Shown here one piece after another: positions 10,581-20,802 of a stretch of DNA of 64,000 nt (position 1 is its first letter; every line of letters begins with the position of its first letter). The DNA lies in assembly GCA_039583875.1 (NCBI GenBank), contig CM077166.1, positions 92,412,094-92,476,093 of the forward strand, given 5' to 3'. The notes under the pieces are model-generated. The model made no database searches and had not been told where the DNA came from. It worked only from the letters and a program-made list of their open reading frames with translations. The DNA is from Platanthera guangdongensis. Lineage: Eukaryota > Streptophyta > Magnoliopsida > Asparagales > Orchidaceae. Both the position numbers and the translations under genes were made by a program.

Positions 10581-10581
10581 T

Positions 10582-10590
10582 GAGAGGGAG
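10582..10590 (+). other. Copia-1 polypurine tract
   Basis: GAGAGGGAG directly precedes the 3' LTR start TGTTGG and would prime plus-strand synthesis. Confidence 0.8.
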
Positions 10591-11216
10591 TGTTGGTGCT
10601 TGTGGAGACCGGGTGGTCTTATATCTAACCACAGCGGTCTGTTTCTATCAGCGATCTGGCGGTTTGGCTCAGCGGTCTGATGTTGATCCTCAGCTAGCGG
10701 TCAGGAGAACAGCAGCAGTGGCGGTCTGAGGGATAGTCGTAGCAGCGGCCTGGGTAATAGCCACAGTAGCGGTCTGGTGATCAACCACAGCAGCGGTCTG
10801 GATGAAGTCGCAGCAGCGGACAAATGGTTAACCGCAATTGCGGTATGGTGACAACCCGCAGTTGCGATCTGATGGCTTGCAGCAACAACGGTTTGATGAT
10901 TAGCCGCAACTGCGGTCTGGTGACAACCCGCAGTTGTGGTCTGGCGCGGCCTGATCCAGCAGTCTTCCCTAGCTGTGTGGCGGCTTTCTTTGGTTACGTC
11001 TGGGTGTACAGTCATTTGTTATATAGTGTGCGGTTTGACTATCTCAAACGGCATAAGTCGTCCGACTTGTATTTAGTCTCAAATCAATTGTTGTATTCTC
11101 TCTCATCTCCCCCATTTTTTATAAATAAGGGGGCATACCTATGTAATTATCATCTTTTTGGAGCAATAAATTTGTCTTTATTTACCTCTTGTCGGTTTAC
11201 TCAGTACTTTTTCACA
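10591..11216 (+). repeat. Copia-1 3' LTR (626 bp) with GCGGTCTG tandem words
   Basis: It starts TGTTGGTGCTTGTGGAGACC and ends AGTACTTTTTCACA. The first half contains many AGCGGTCTGG / GCAGTTGCGGT words in degenerate tandem order (10625-10945). The sequence TTATAAATAAGG near 11118 and CAATAAATTTG near 11164 could serve as a transcription start region and polyadenylation signal. Only the last 73 bases are repeated at the 5' end. Confidence 0.87.
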
Positions 11217-12245
11217 GTCATCAAGGTTATTAGGATCAAGATTCTAGAAGAGATCGTTTCAAGGTTGGATCGGATCTGATGGTAGGATTGGATCGAGGAT
11301 CACTTTACAAAATATGTATCGATTTACACAATCGGGATCGTAGGATCGAAAAATCCTATGATCCGGATCGCGATCCTAACAACCCAATCGTGTAATCATT
11401 GTCATGCTTATTTGAAGTTGGTGACACGATTTGCCCTGTCATGGTAATATGAAGATGTCACGCCCGTGTAACTTAATTGTCGCAACTGTGTTGGTGTACT
11501 TCTCCCCTGGATATGCCCAGTTGTCGCCTCATTCATTATTGTCGTCTGTCGTACTGGTGACACCTTAGGTCGCGCCCGTGACCTAGGTCGTGTACCTCCC
11601 TGACCTCTGTTTCTGCCTAATTCGCGTCATGTGCCGTCAGATTCATCCTCATACAGTTATTGACAGGTACACGCCCTAGGTCACGCACGTGACCAAGGTT
11701 GTGTAACCACATTTTCAGCCTATAAAATGAGTCTGATTCCAGCAATTCAGATCTCTCTTCTTCTGCCAGTTTGAGTGGATAATTTTTTATATTCTCCTTT
11801 TTCTAGTTTAAATTTTATTTACTTATATTTTTCTTTTATGCAATGTTAATTTAGAAAAAAAATTCAGCAATACCTTTTACTTTTACATGTATTTTTTATT
11901 TCGTCATGTCAAATATTGATCATGACAAGCTTTAAATGAAGTATTTATTTTTCTATATAATCTGTCTTTTCTACCTTTGATTTATTCTTGATTATAATAA
12001 ATCGAGTTCACAATCCAGTTGTGAACTTTGATATCTATTTTTGTATTCTAGTGGGCAGAGAGACTAATGTGTACGAATCTATCGCTCAAGAATAAAAAGA
12101 GTTATATATAACCCTCGAGAGAGAATGACGTAAATCTTCTGGATTGCAGTCAAACCTAATATCGGGATTCACCTCGTAAAGCAAGCTTTAGGAGTTTTGA
12201 TTATAGAACGAGAGTTCGGTCGATCAATTTAAACTCAGTTGATTG
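11217..12245. other. Non-coding stretch with a GGATCG-rich block and LTR-like sequence
   Basis: From 11230 to 11390 the words GGATCG, GGATCGTAGGATCG and GATCC recur many times, giving an imperfectly palindromic block. From about 11434 to 11765 the sequence is richer in GC, repeats CCCGTGACCTAGG-type words, and includes CCTATAAAATGAG, a TATA-like box. This could be an old LTR, but no partner or primer site was found. The remainder to 12245 is AT-rich without visible genes. Confidence 0.4.
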
Positions 12246-12250
12246 TATTA

Positions 12251-12578
12251 TGATACGATCAAGATTGAGATTTTGGAGAGGAAGGAGAGATCTAGGAGAG
12301 GAAGGAGAGATCTAGGGTTTAAAGAGAAGAGAAAATACCTGGAAATACTTGTCTTCCCTCTGCCAGGAAACCCTGGGGATATTTATACCCCTCGGGCCAT
12401 GGAGGGGCCGGCTGGCCCCTCCCATAGGGGCTGAACCCGTCCGATTCAGCCCCGCACCACCGTCTTGTTTTAATTAGGGAGGGCTGAACCAAATGGTTCA
12501 TCCCCTCTTGATGTCGCATCCTCCCACCGTCTTTGATGTTGTTGTCCCACGAGCAGTTCATTATGAGGATTCATAACA
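12251..12578 (-). repeat. Gypsy-derived element, 3' LTR
   Basis: The shared features with 13861-14149 are GATTGAGATTTTGGAGAGG, CTGCCAGGAAACC, ATATTTATACCCCTCG, GCACCACCGTCTTG and GAGCAGTTCATTATGAGGAT. This copy has an internal duplication of GAGAGGAAGGAGAGATCTAG near 12277-12315. It ends CATAACA, followed by TTCCCTTCCCC, which is the polypurine tract read in reverse. Confidence 0.8.
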
Positions 12579-12862
12579 TTCCCTTCCCCTTCAAGAACCA
12601 GCATGTCCCCAAGGTGGATATCTGGGTAACGATAGGGTAGAGTGTTGGTCTGCTTAATCCCTTCCTTCAGGCTCATCACAGCTATGTCGTTCTCTTGTTC
12701 CCGCTGAGGATCCAAGCAGCGAAGAGAGACCTCTTCCACCGATAAGAGTCTGATCCCGCGCAGGAAGTGCACTCTCCCATCCTGAGTAAACTCCATGGTC
12801 AAGTTGCCCCAATCCAAGATTACCTTACCCAACATTCGTAACCACTGGACCCACAGAACCAT
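12579..12862 (-). pseudogene. Gypsy-type protease-end fragment
   Basis: The minus-strand frame from 12862 reads VLWVQWLRMLGKVILDWGNL followed by TMEF. This is the conserved end of the Ty3/gypsy retropepsin-like region (general form G-x-Q-W-L-x-x-L-G-x-x-x-x-D-F-x-x-L-x-M-x-F). The frame continues for about 100 more residues into the LTR without an RT. The protease active-site DTG lies upstream of the deletion and is not seen here. Confidence 0.7.
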
Positions 12863-12940
12863 ATCTGACCCCTGGATGTATACCTGCAGGTGTATCCCTG
12901 CACCCTGACCCCCACTCCCTTCAGTAGGGGTTTCCGACCA

Positions 12941-13408
12941 CTACTGGAGGCCTAAACTCTCATCTGCCTCCTTCTCTGCCGCCATCAGCGTGTCCCAACA
13001 TTCTTGGGATAGGAAGGAGGCCATCCCGATGTGGGTACCCCATCCCTCTGGGTTGCCAGGCACTGTTGGTGGTCGTCGTGAGCCTCCCACCCTTTTGTTG
13101 TCGATCTCAAGCCCCCTATTGACGTTGGAGGCCTGATCATTACCCTCCCTACCCACACAATCTTCGTATCCCGCTGTTGGGACCGGAGGGAGAATCGGGA
13201 CTGCGCTGGTCTCTTCCACAATAATTTTACCCTTGAGGTGACGAGTCAACAAACTTTTTATCTCGTCCATGCACGCATCCAACTTTTCTTCGAGTCGTTT
13301 TTCTGATTCCTTCAACTTTTCTTTGATGACCGTCACTGTGTCTGTCAGCCCGATGTAGTTCTCTTCGAGAGTTCTCAACTGATTGCATTCTTCCTGGGAG
13401 CGAGTCAC
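12941..13408 (-). pseudogene. Gypsy-type gag N-terminal fragment
   Basis: A 155-codon frame on the minus strand begins MTRSQEECNQLRTLEENYIG and includes a charged, probably coiled-coil stretch (EKLKESEKRLEEKLDACMDE). This is typical of the N-terminus of plant Ty3/gypsy Gag. It ends at a stop before any zinc knuckle. Codon 1 is a plain ATG at 13408. The family is inferred from position and composition, not from a catalytic motif. Confidence 0.5.
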
Positions 13409-13860
13409 TATGGTGGCGAGGCAGTCAGCCAGGAGAACTCGGAGTATGCACGCTGAAGGTGGACGATGCTGGCGTCAGAGTATGCCGAAACAATGGAGAA
13501 GAAGCATGTTGCGGAGAAGAAGAAAGTAGAGGGCAAGCAGTCGAAGAGACCCGGGGTTGACTGGATTGCTGAAGAACTCGGATCGGCCCCGTCGACTGTC
13601 GTAGAAGGCCACTCGGTCGCAGAAGCTGCGGTGGGAAATCCCTTCGGTTGCGTCTGCACGAAGCCGAATCGACGATATCATCGATCGCGGAATCGTCGTT
13701 GCACTCTGGGGGAGTTGTCGCTGCACGCTGACGGAAACAACGATCGATCGTTTGATCGCTCGTGGCGGAATCGTCGGCCCGGTTGATCGAGCTTACCAAT
13801 CGACGGCGATGCTTGCTGCGGATGGATCGGTAGGATAAGACGTCGGATAAAGCCGGGAGG

Positions 13861-14149
13861 AAGGATCAGGATTGAGATTTTGGAGAGGAAGGAGAGATTT
13901 AGGATTTAGAGAGCAAGGAAATACTTATCTTCTTTCTGCCAGGAAACCTAGGGATATTTATACCCCTCGTGCCGTGGAGGGGTCAGCCCCTCTCATAGGG
14001 GTTGAACCCGTCCGGTTCATCCCCGCACCACCGTCTTGCTTTAATTAGGGAGGGCTGAACTAAATGGTTCAGCCACTCTTGATGTCGTATTCTCCCGCCG
14101 TCTTTGATATTGTTGTCCCACGAGCAGTTCATTATGAGGATTGATAACA
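13861..14149 (-). repeat. Gypsy-derived element, 5' LTR
   Basis: It pairs with 12251-12578 and ends GATAACA directly before the target duplication TATTA. The inner edge is uncertain because the first bases of the other copy (TGATAC) do not recur; similarity starts at GATCA near 13864. No primer-binding site was recognised on its inner side. Confidence 0.75.
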
Positions 14150-14154
14150 TATTA

Positions 14155-15300
14155 CTCGAGAGAGGTGCGGTCATATTTTTAGAATTTTCACGGTTAACGA
14201 TTCGATTAAAAGATTATAAAATCATCTTTTATATTTAATTTGAAAAGGAGTCTTGATCAAGTGTTAGTTGTCAATTTTCATTTTTAGTTTTTATTATAAT
14301 TTATCCTTAAATTTTATGAGTAAAATAATAATTATTTTCTTAAAGTATAAATACTCGACAACCCTAGAATTTTATACGAGGTTGATATTTTTTATCTTAT
14401 ACTATATTTTGTTAGGCACACTTACTTTAATCGATTATAAATTGAAGAATATTTTCATGGCACTCTTAAAATTCTCTATCAATAACACCTTGTTTGGTGA
14501 TATGGTGGAGCAAGAGTCTAAGTAGGGTGGACTTCCCAAAGAGATGTTAGACGATCAGACTCCAAAGCTAGCAATGATCAATTGATCTGTAAGGAGGCGG
14601 TCCCAGCCAAGATGGAAAACATTGATATAGAGGTTGATGAACCTGAAGAATTCTAGGAGGAGACATCATGAGATACAGATGAATTCAAGGATGAATACAC
14701 CAAGCAACGGGACTTCAAAGGTCTTGGGATAAGCAAGTGAATAATTTTCTTACGAATATGAAGCCACACTTCAAAGTTAAGGAGACAGATGTCGCATTGC
14801 GCATCAAAATAATGTTACAATATCTCAACCGTGTTTCTTATGATCAGTGTCGTAGATATCGGCGAACATGTCCAGCATGTAGGCCGATATATAGGTTTAA
14901 CACCTAAAAGGATACGTTACCATTTTATTTGGTGCATATAACATTTTGGAAAAAATGGCTGATATATCGGCTGGTTCCTGTTATATTGACACGTGAACCT
15001 TAAGATATAACGGTCATTTTGTGCCACTATTTATTACGTTTCATTTGGATCGATGTTGTACTATTATTTACGTTGCATGATTTCATTCGGTGTTGTATTG
15101 TGCTCTTTGGTTTCATTCCTCTCATGCCCAATTCCATGACTCTCTCTGGCGTGCGAGCTTCTCCCTCACTCTCTCTAGCGATCATCACCCTGGTTCTAGG
15201 GATCCTTCTTGCTACTTCCTGGTTAGACGACTCTCTCCCTAGTTTTTAGGGTTTCTTTGTTTCTTATCCCTTACTCCCTCAGTCTCCAATTTTGTCGACA
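14155..15300. other. AT-rich spacer, no gene recognised
   Basis: Short open frames here are AT-driven and carry no known motif. Bases 14540-14830 look like an eroded coding sequence (acidic words such as DETSW), but no family could be named. At 14846-14980 words like GATATCGGCGAACATG and GGCCGATATAT form one half of a possible inverted pair with 22740-22935. Confidence 0.4.
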
Positions 15301-15309
15301 ACATTGTAA

Positions 15310-15930
15310 GTTCTCGTCCCTCTCCTCTCTTCTCTAGTTCTCTGTAATGCTTCTCTTCTCGGTTCTCTCCTCTCTTCCCTACTCTATACTGCTTCTCTTC
15401 TCATCCCTCTCTTTTCTGCTCTACTTCATTGTAATGTTGATCTTCTCGACCATTTCCTCTCTTCTCTACTTCTCTTTATTATTTCTCTTCTTGGCCTTCT
15501 CCTCTCTTCTCTACTTCTCTGTAATTCTTCTCTGAATTTGTGGTATTTTTTGCATTTATGATTACTACTGCACCGTGCTGCTCTTCTTGGCCCCCTCTTC
15601 TCTTCTCTACTTTTATATATTGTTTTTCTTTTTGGCCCTACCCTATCATCTCTACTTCTATGTAATTCTTCTCTAAATTTGAGGGTTTTTTTCTTTTTGG
15701 TTAACTGCTGCATTGTGTTTCTTTTTTTGGCCCTCTCTTCTCTACTTTTATGTAATTCTTCTCTAAATTTATGAAATTTTTTTCTTTTTGGTTAATTGTC
15801 GAACTGTGTTTCTCTTCTTATCCCTCTCCTTTTTTCTATATTTATGCACTGATGATCTTCTCGGCCCTCTCCTCTCTTCTCTACTTGCTTGTACTACTTC
15901 TCTTCTTCGCCCTCTCCTCTCTTCTCTAAT
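15310..15930 (+). repeat. CT-rich degenerate tandem repeat, unit about 45-60 bp
   Basis: The unit CTTCTCTTCTCGGCCCTCTCC TCTCTTCTCTACTTCTCTGTAAT (written here with a break) recurs about ten times with drift. Later copies carry an extra TTTGAGGGTTTTTTTC segment. All frames give Leu/Phe/Ser-rich peptides without motif, so the open frames at 15347-15535 and on the other strand are repeat artefacts. Confidence 0.7.
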
Positions 15931-16589
15931 TCTTTGGATTTATTATATTAATTGAATTTTTTGGTTCTATTTATTGCTAGTGTTGTCATATTTTTCAGCC
16001 TTTATGATATTAATTGTTTTATCGATAATTTTTTATCAATGTCATATGTGGCTATCAATAAATTATTTTATTTGACAACATATGATGATTAAAGACACCC
16101 CACAAGTAATGTAATTATCCAACTTAATTTTGTAATCTACGATGTGTATAGCCATGTTGTATGATGAATGATGATATTGAATTTTTTGTTCAAGAAACAA
16201 AAACTTGGATGCGCGTTGCTCGGTATTTGAACATAAATAGAATGTTGGTTTGCTAATTCGAATGTTGGTCTTGGTTGGATATGACTTATGAGTGATGGAT
16301 TTTCTACTCTGAAAGATAAATTAATTGAATTTTAAAAGAATATTTGGTATAATACTGATGATGCGAAATGTTGTTGGGTAAATAGATAGGTGCATGAAAA
16401 AAAATTGATCATGGAAGATCAGACGATCTAATGAATGTTTAGGGTTCCTTTTCTGATTAATTTTTATAATTCCTAACATTTGAATGAATGTATGCATTTT
16501 AAATAGTTTATTTAATTTTATATATTTTAATTCATTTTAAATAGTTTGCCAATTTGAATGTTTTGGACTTTTGATTATTTAGAATGACT

Positions 16590-17394
16590 TTTCTGTTGGA
16601 TCTAGTGAGGTGCCTTTTTTAATGGTACCAACTGGTAGAGATCCGTTCTGGGTCTTTGGTGAGAGGTTGGTTGCAAATGACACAAATCGAATCAAATGTA
16701 ACAACAGTAAGCAGACGGTGAATGGTGGAATTACTCATTTCAAACATCACTTGCCTGGGTGGAAGGGTAATATTAATTCATTCCCTCAAGTTCCTGCTGA
16801 AGTTAAGGAGAGGGCTGAGTCGACACTCAATTCAAACTTGGACAACATTAGAGTGAAGAGTACAAAATTACAAGTAAGCATGAATGAGGTGGTAGTTGGA
16901 GGAGCACATAATGATGAAGTAGAAGAGTCTGCTACTCGTAGGACTTTACATTCAGGCACAGGTTCAAAAGGTCCAATGCACCAATTTGTTCAAGGTGTTG
17001 CAGAGTCAAGCAAGAGAAAAAATTCACAACAGAGAACAATTGAGAACAAGTACAAAAAGAAAGTGAGAGATGATGCGATCTTGTAGATAGGTAGATGGGC
17101 ATATGAAAACAACAACTCGTTCAATACCATATGCAACTCTCCTTTCCAACAGATGGAGCATACTTTTGGTTTATGTGGACTTGGAATGAAGATCCCTACC
17201 TTTTATGAGTTAATAGAGAATTTTTTTGTGAATGGAGGTGGAGAGGATGAAAGAGATGTTAGACACATTCACTCAGACATGTACATTGAATGGGTGCACT
17301 ATCATGATCGATGCATGGACTAATCGAAAGGGTAGAAATGTGATGAATATCATGATACATTGTAACTACGAAGTGACATTCTGGCTTTCAAAGA

Positions 17395-17425
<31 letters not shown>

Positions 17426-18420
17426 GCACATGACGAAAAATTCATATTTGACTTCTTGGATAAGGAAATTGATAGCCCTGAAAGCCTAGGAGAAGATTGT
17501 ATCTTGCATATGTGATGAACAATATGTCCAATAATATGGCAGTATCAAAGCTTATGGCGTTGAAGAGGCCAATGATTTTTTGGACTAGTTGCGCAACTCA
17601 TACGATCAATCTCTATTACAAGATATAAGAAAGCTTAAACTGATGAAGAGCGTTATCTTCTTGGGCCGCCAACTCTGCGTCTTCATCTAGGTTCACATCA
17701 TTTCGCTCGACATGTTTGGAAAGTCGGCGAAAGAACTGGATTCTCACGAGCTTGTTCGAACCAGTGTGACTATATTTGCTAAAACATTTCTATCATTAAA
17801 AAGTATCTTGGAGAAAAAGAAGCGATTTAGGGATTTACGCACACTTGTAAAGTGGGAAGCAACAAAAAAGCAAGTAGTGTCTGGGAAAGTAGGTAAATGT
17901 ATTGTCTATTTATTCAGTCTAATTTAGAATATTTATTTGAAACTGGAGTTTTATATTATTTACATATTTTGCATATGTTAGATTGCAATGATAGTGGTGC
18001 GCGCAAGAATTCGAGAGAATGTTGAGCAGGTTGTTATTATATTCACCCAATTTGTGAAGGTTTTGAGAAAAGTCGACAGGGATACAACTGTCATGGGGTG
18101 GTTATATGGGTACATTAAAAAATCTAGGGAATAGGTTGTTATTCTTGATCACCAAGAAAACAAATACATTCCTATATGAAAGTTGATCGACAACAAATAG
18201 GAGAAAAAAATGAGCAGCCCTCTGCACCTTGAAGGATATTACATAAACTCATATTTTTATTATTCCCAACGAGTAAAGATAAAGGCCGACATAAGGTTTA
18301 TGAATGGTTTGTTGAGTGTCTCTCAAGGATATATAGGAAAGATCCTTCTACGCAGAATCACATTAATTTTGAGCTTGATCTTTACCAATACCAGTAAGGA
18401 TTATTTGGTATAGACATGGA
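16590..18420 (+). pseudogene. hAT-type transposase remnant (BED zinc finger + DUF659), first copy
   Basis: The first part (16610-17086) has RDPFWVFGERLV, IKCNNSKQTVNGGITHFKHH and LPGW, a BED zinc finger whose second Cys is Ser. Further on, WAYENNNSFNTICNSPFQ and CTLNGCTIMIDAWTNRKGRN match the DUF659 block of plant hAT transposases, which includes the first catalytic Asp. RTSVTIFAKTFLSLKSILEKK at 17750 is a helix-rich hAT segment. Stops, frameshifts and a poly-C run break the gene, and the C-terminal dimerisation domain is only faintly traceable. Confidence 0.72.
17401..17425 (+). repeat. Poly-C run of 25
   Basis: Twenty-five consecutive C interrupt the hAT frame just after the DUF659 block and would translate as poly-proline. 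Length is unstable in cells and in sequencing, so the exact count should not be trusted. Confidence 0.9.
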
Positions 18421-18850
18421 AAAGAGACAACAACAAAATCTCAACTTAAATCTAGGGAAAATTTAATATATTTTTCTTAACCCTATAATTTTTAATGATG
18501 CATAATTAAAATGTGTTCTCGTTTTATTTTTTCATAGTACATTGGTAAAGGCTCAATAGTGTTAATACGTCTTACCTTAAAACTACGTCTATGAAAATTT
18601 TGAGCCTGATTACTTCATCCTCTGGCTGTGAGAAGAACTGTAGCATTTTTGCAATAGTATGCATTAATTTAGTTATTTATTCTAATAGAAATATCTATTG
18701 TATGCATTATCTATATTTTTTTAACTTTTATCGATACATTCTAAGAAAAAGAAGATGAAATTTGATAGCAAAACATTGAACGATCTAGTTTTTGTAAAAT
18801 TTAATGTTGTGTTGAAATCGAAATATTCTGACACATTTTGAGAACCATTG
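18421..18850. other. AT-rich spacer, nothing recognised
   Basis: No motif-bearing frame, LTR end or RNA gene was seen between the hAT remnant and the GC-rich island. Confidence 0.5.
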
Positions 18851-18949
18851 GCATCTAAGAGCTTAGATTCACGAAAGGTACAAAAAAGGATGGTGAATAT
18901 GGATGATGGCGAGGATGATAATGATGATGGTGATGATGAAGTATTCCTA

Positions 18950-19210
18950 AAGAGTGGTTGACGTGGGCACAATTTGGAGATATTGGCTTTATTTGTTTCG
19001 GCGTTTTCACGCCAGCATTCGGGGCAAACGTCGTCGGGCAGCGGCAAAATAAATGGCGCCCGGCGGCATTTGCGGTTTGCCACGTCTCCTCCCGCGGCAA
19101 GGAGGAAAAGCCCCCTGAAACCTCCGTTTTGATCCCCGCCTCCCCCCTCCAGTCCCAAAACCGCGTCTCCACCCGTCGTCTTCGCCCGCCACCGTCGCGC
19201 TAAATGACGC
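18950..19210. other. GC-rich island, possible captured gene fragment
   Basis: This 260-base block is strikingly richer in G and C than the AT-rich DNA on both sides. It has CpG-rich words (GGCGCCCGGCGGC, CCCGCGGCAAGG, CGTCGTCTTCGCCCGCC) and overlapping open frames on both strands. It could be the 5' end of a host gene or a fragment carried by a transposon. No protein family was recognised, so no product is assigned. Confidence 0.4.
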
Positions 19211-19574
19211 CATTGTCGACGTTGATCATGATGCAAGAAGGGCTCCTAGAATATAAGTGTAAAGACGTGACCGTTAGTTATTAAAGTAAAGGAAAGAGAA
19301 AAATATCTGAGATGGATGAGGCAGATCTTAAGGATTCATCAGATGATAGACATATTTTATCTACTATGCCGACTATAAATAAGCATGTGAGCGACGAAGA
19401 ATACGGTATGTTTGAAATTTAATTTTTAAAAATTTGATGTTATAGAAAATATATATAATTGCAAACTTTCTATAATTACTAATTTTGTAATTTTTATATC
19501 ATTAATGTATTGGATGTTAAATATTTCATATAGTTTTTAAGATTTAGATGCTTAATAGGTTGTAAAATAGTAAA

Positions 19575-19925
19575 TATCATAACATAAAACAACAAAAACA
19601 ACACTCAAGCTTTTATCTCACTAAAATGGGGTCGGCTATATGGATAATTTTGTCGTCATTGAGTCTTATCTTCAGTCAAAATCTCATTAATGTCTAAGTA
19701 CATTATGTCTTCTCATATAGTTTCATTTCAAGTCTTTATTGATTTACCACTCCCCTGTTTAACATGTCTAATAACTAAACTCTCACAACGCCTAACAGTT
19801 GTCCCTAATGATCTCCTTTGTACGTATCCAAACCATCTTAGTCGAGTTTCTCGCATTTTTTCTATAATTGGTGACACTCCTGTCTTATCCCTGATAATAT
19901 ATATAATGAAAAACATATAATTACA
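19575..19925 (-). pseudogene. RTE-type LINE 3' end
   Basis: The minus strand reads MRETRLRWFGYVQRRSLG, then TTVRRCESLVI, the C-terminal signature of plant RTE proteins. The plus strand carries CTAAAATGGGGTCGGCTATA, the typical RTE 3' untranslated end, and a stretch of ACAACAAAAACAACAC, the 3' simple repeat read in reverse. Only the last 100 or so codons remain. The 5' truncation is normal for LINE insertion. Confidence 0.8.
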
Positions 19926-20177
19926 TATATAATTAATTAAATGTTAAAATCTGATAATAAAAATTCCCCAATATATCCCTGATATAAAAAAAACGACAAT
20001 CCCCGACATTTGCCACCTTAGTCAATTACATTTGGAGCACAGCTTAGCTCAGAACACAGAAAACGCTAAATATATTGAAGCTTATATCGACTTCCTATTC
20101 AACATTTAAATACTCAAAAGAAGGCGGGTCTCGAATAACAATTATCAGAGCACACCGAGTGTGGCTAACATTCTGTT

Positions 20178-20233
20178 AGAAGGAGAAGACCTTGAGCCAA
20201 ATTGTAGAAGGAGAAGACCTTGAGCCAAATTGT
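20178..20233 (+). repeat. Exact 28-bp tandem duplication
   Basis: AGAAGGAGAAGACCTTGAGC... occurs twice head to tail (20178-20205 and 20206-20233). The surrounding 19926-20800 has no recognised gene; short frames near 20230-20412 have no known motif. Confidence 0.85.
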
Positions 20234-20802
20234 ATTCGACATGTGGCGAACTTGGAAGAGTTCTCTTCACAACTCAGGTTATTAAAGTTGAACACTTATT
20301 GATCGCTAACCGGATCAAGGAGACAAAAATATTTTTGATGGGATTCATTTCAAAGGAGCTTTCCAGGTCGAGATCAAAAAAAGCCGATTCTGGAAAAAGA
20401 ATATTGGGATGAAAGATCTGTCATTTTTGGAGATGCGGATGTGAAAGGAGATTTCTATCTTTATATGGAGGAATCATTTGAATCAACATGTATAAAGCTA
20501 CCTGGTTGGGACGGAACTACAGAAACAAAGAAAAGAGTATTGCCTTAACTTTATCCTCCTCGTCGCTCAAGCAGAAGTTATTCTTCGCTCTAAAGAACAA
20601 GAACAGACTTAAATTTTTGTTCTTTTGTTCTGAAAAATAAGAAGACTTTCTTGGTTCTTCACTTCTCTCTGAAAAACAAAAAAGAGCAGATCCTCCTCCT
20701 CTCAAGCTTGCTGGCCTCTTTGCAAGTAAGAAGAAGTTTCACTTTATTCTTCCCCCTCTCACTAAAGAACAAGGAGGAAACTGTCTTGTATCACATGTAA
20801 TT

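Larger units (their letters stand above)
2096..11216 (+). mobile_element. Copia-1: Ty1/copia retrotransposon, gag-less, split by Copia-2
   Basis: Order on the plus strand is: truncated 5' LTR (2096-2168), primer-binding site, long leader, protease-like region, [Copia-2 insertion], integrase, reverse transcriptase, RNase H, polypurine tract, and a full 3' LTR (10591-11216). Integrase before RT is the Ty1/copia order. Only about 600 bases separate the primer site from the protease motif, and they contain no recognisable gag or zinc knuckle, so gag appears deleted. Several stops and frameshifts make it inactive. No target duplication can be assigned because the 5' LTR has lost its outer end. Confidence 0.85.
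12246..14154 (-). mobile_element. Gypsy-derived deletion element with LTRs (LARD-like)
   Basis: Two LTRs of about 300 bases (12251-12578 and 13861-14149) flank 1.3 kb, and the whole is bounded by the target duplication TATTA (12246-12250 and 14150-14154). On the minus strand the interior keeps the N-terminal part of a gag-like protein and a short piece matching the end of a Ty3/gypsy protease region. Everything between gag and the protease end, and all of RT, RNase H and integrase, is gone. It could only have moved using enzymes from an autonomous relative. Confidence 0.8.
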
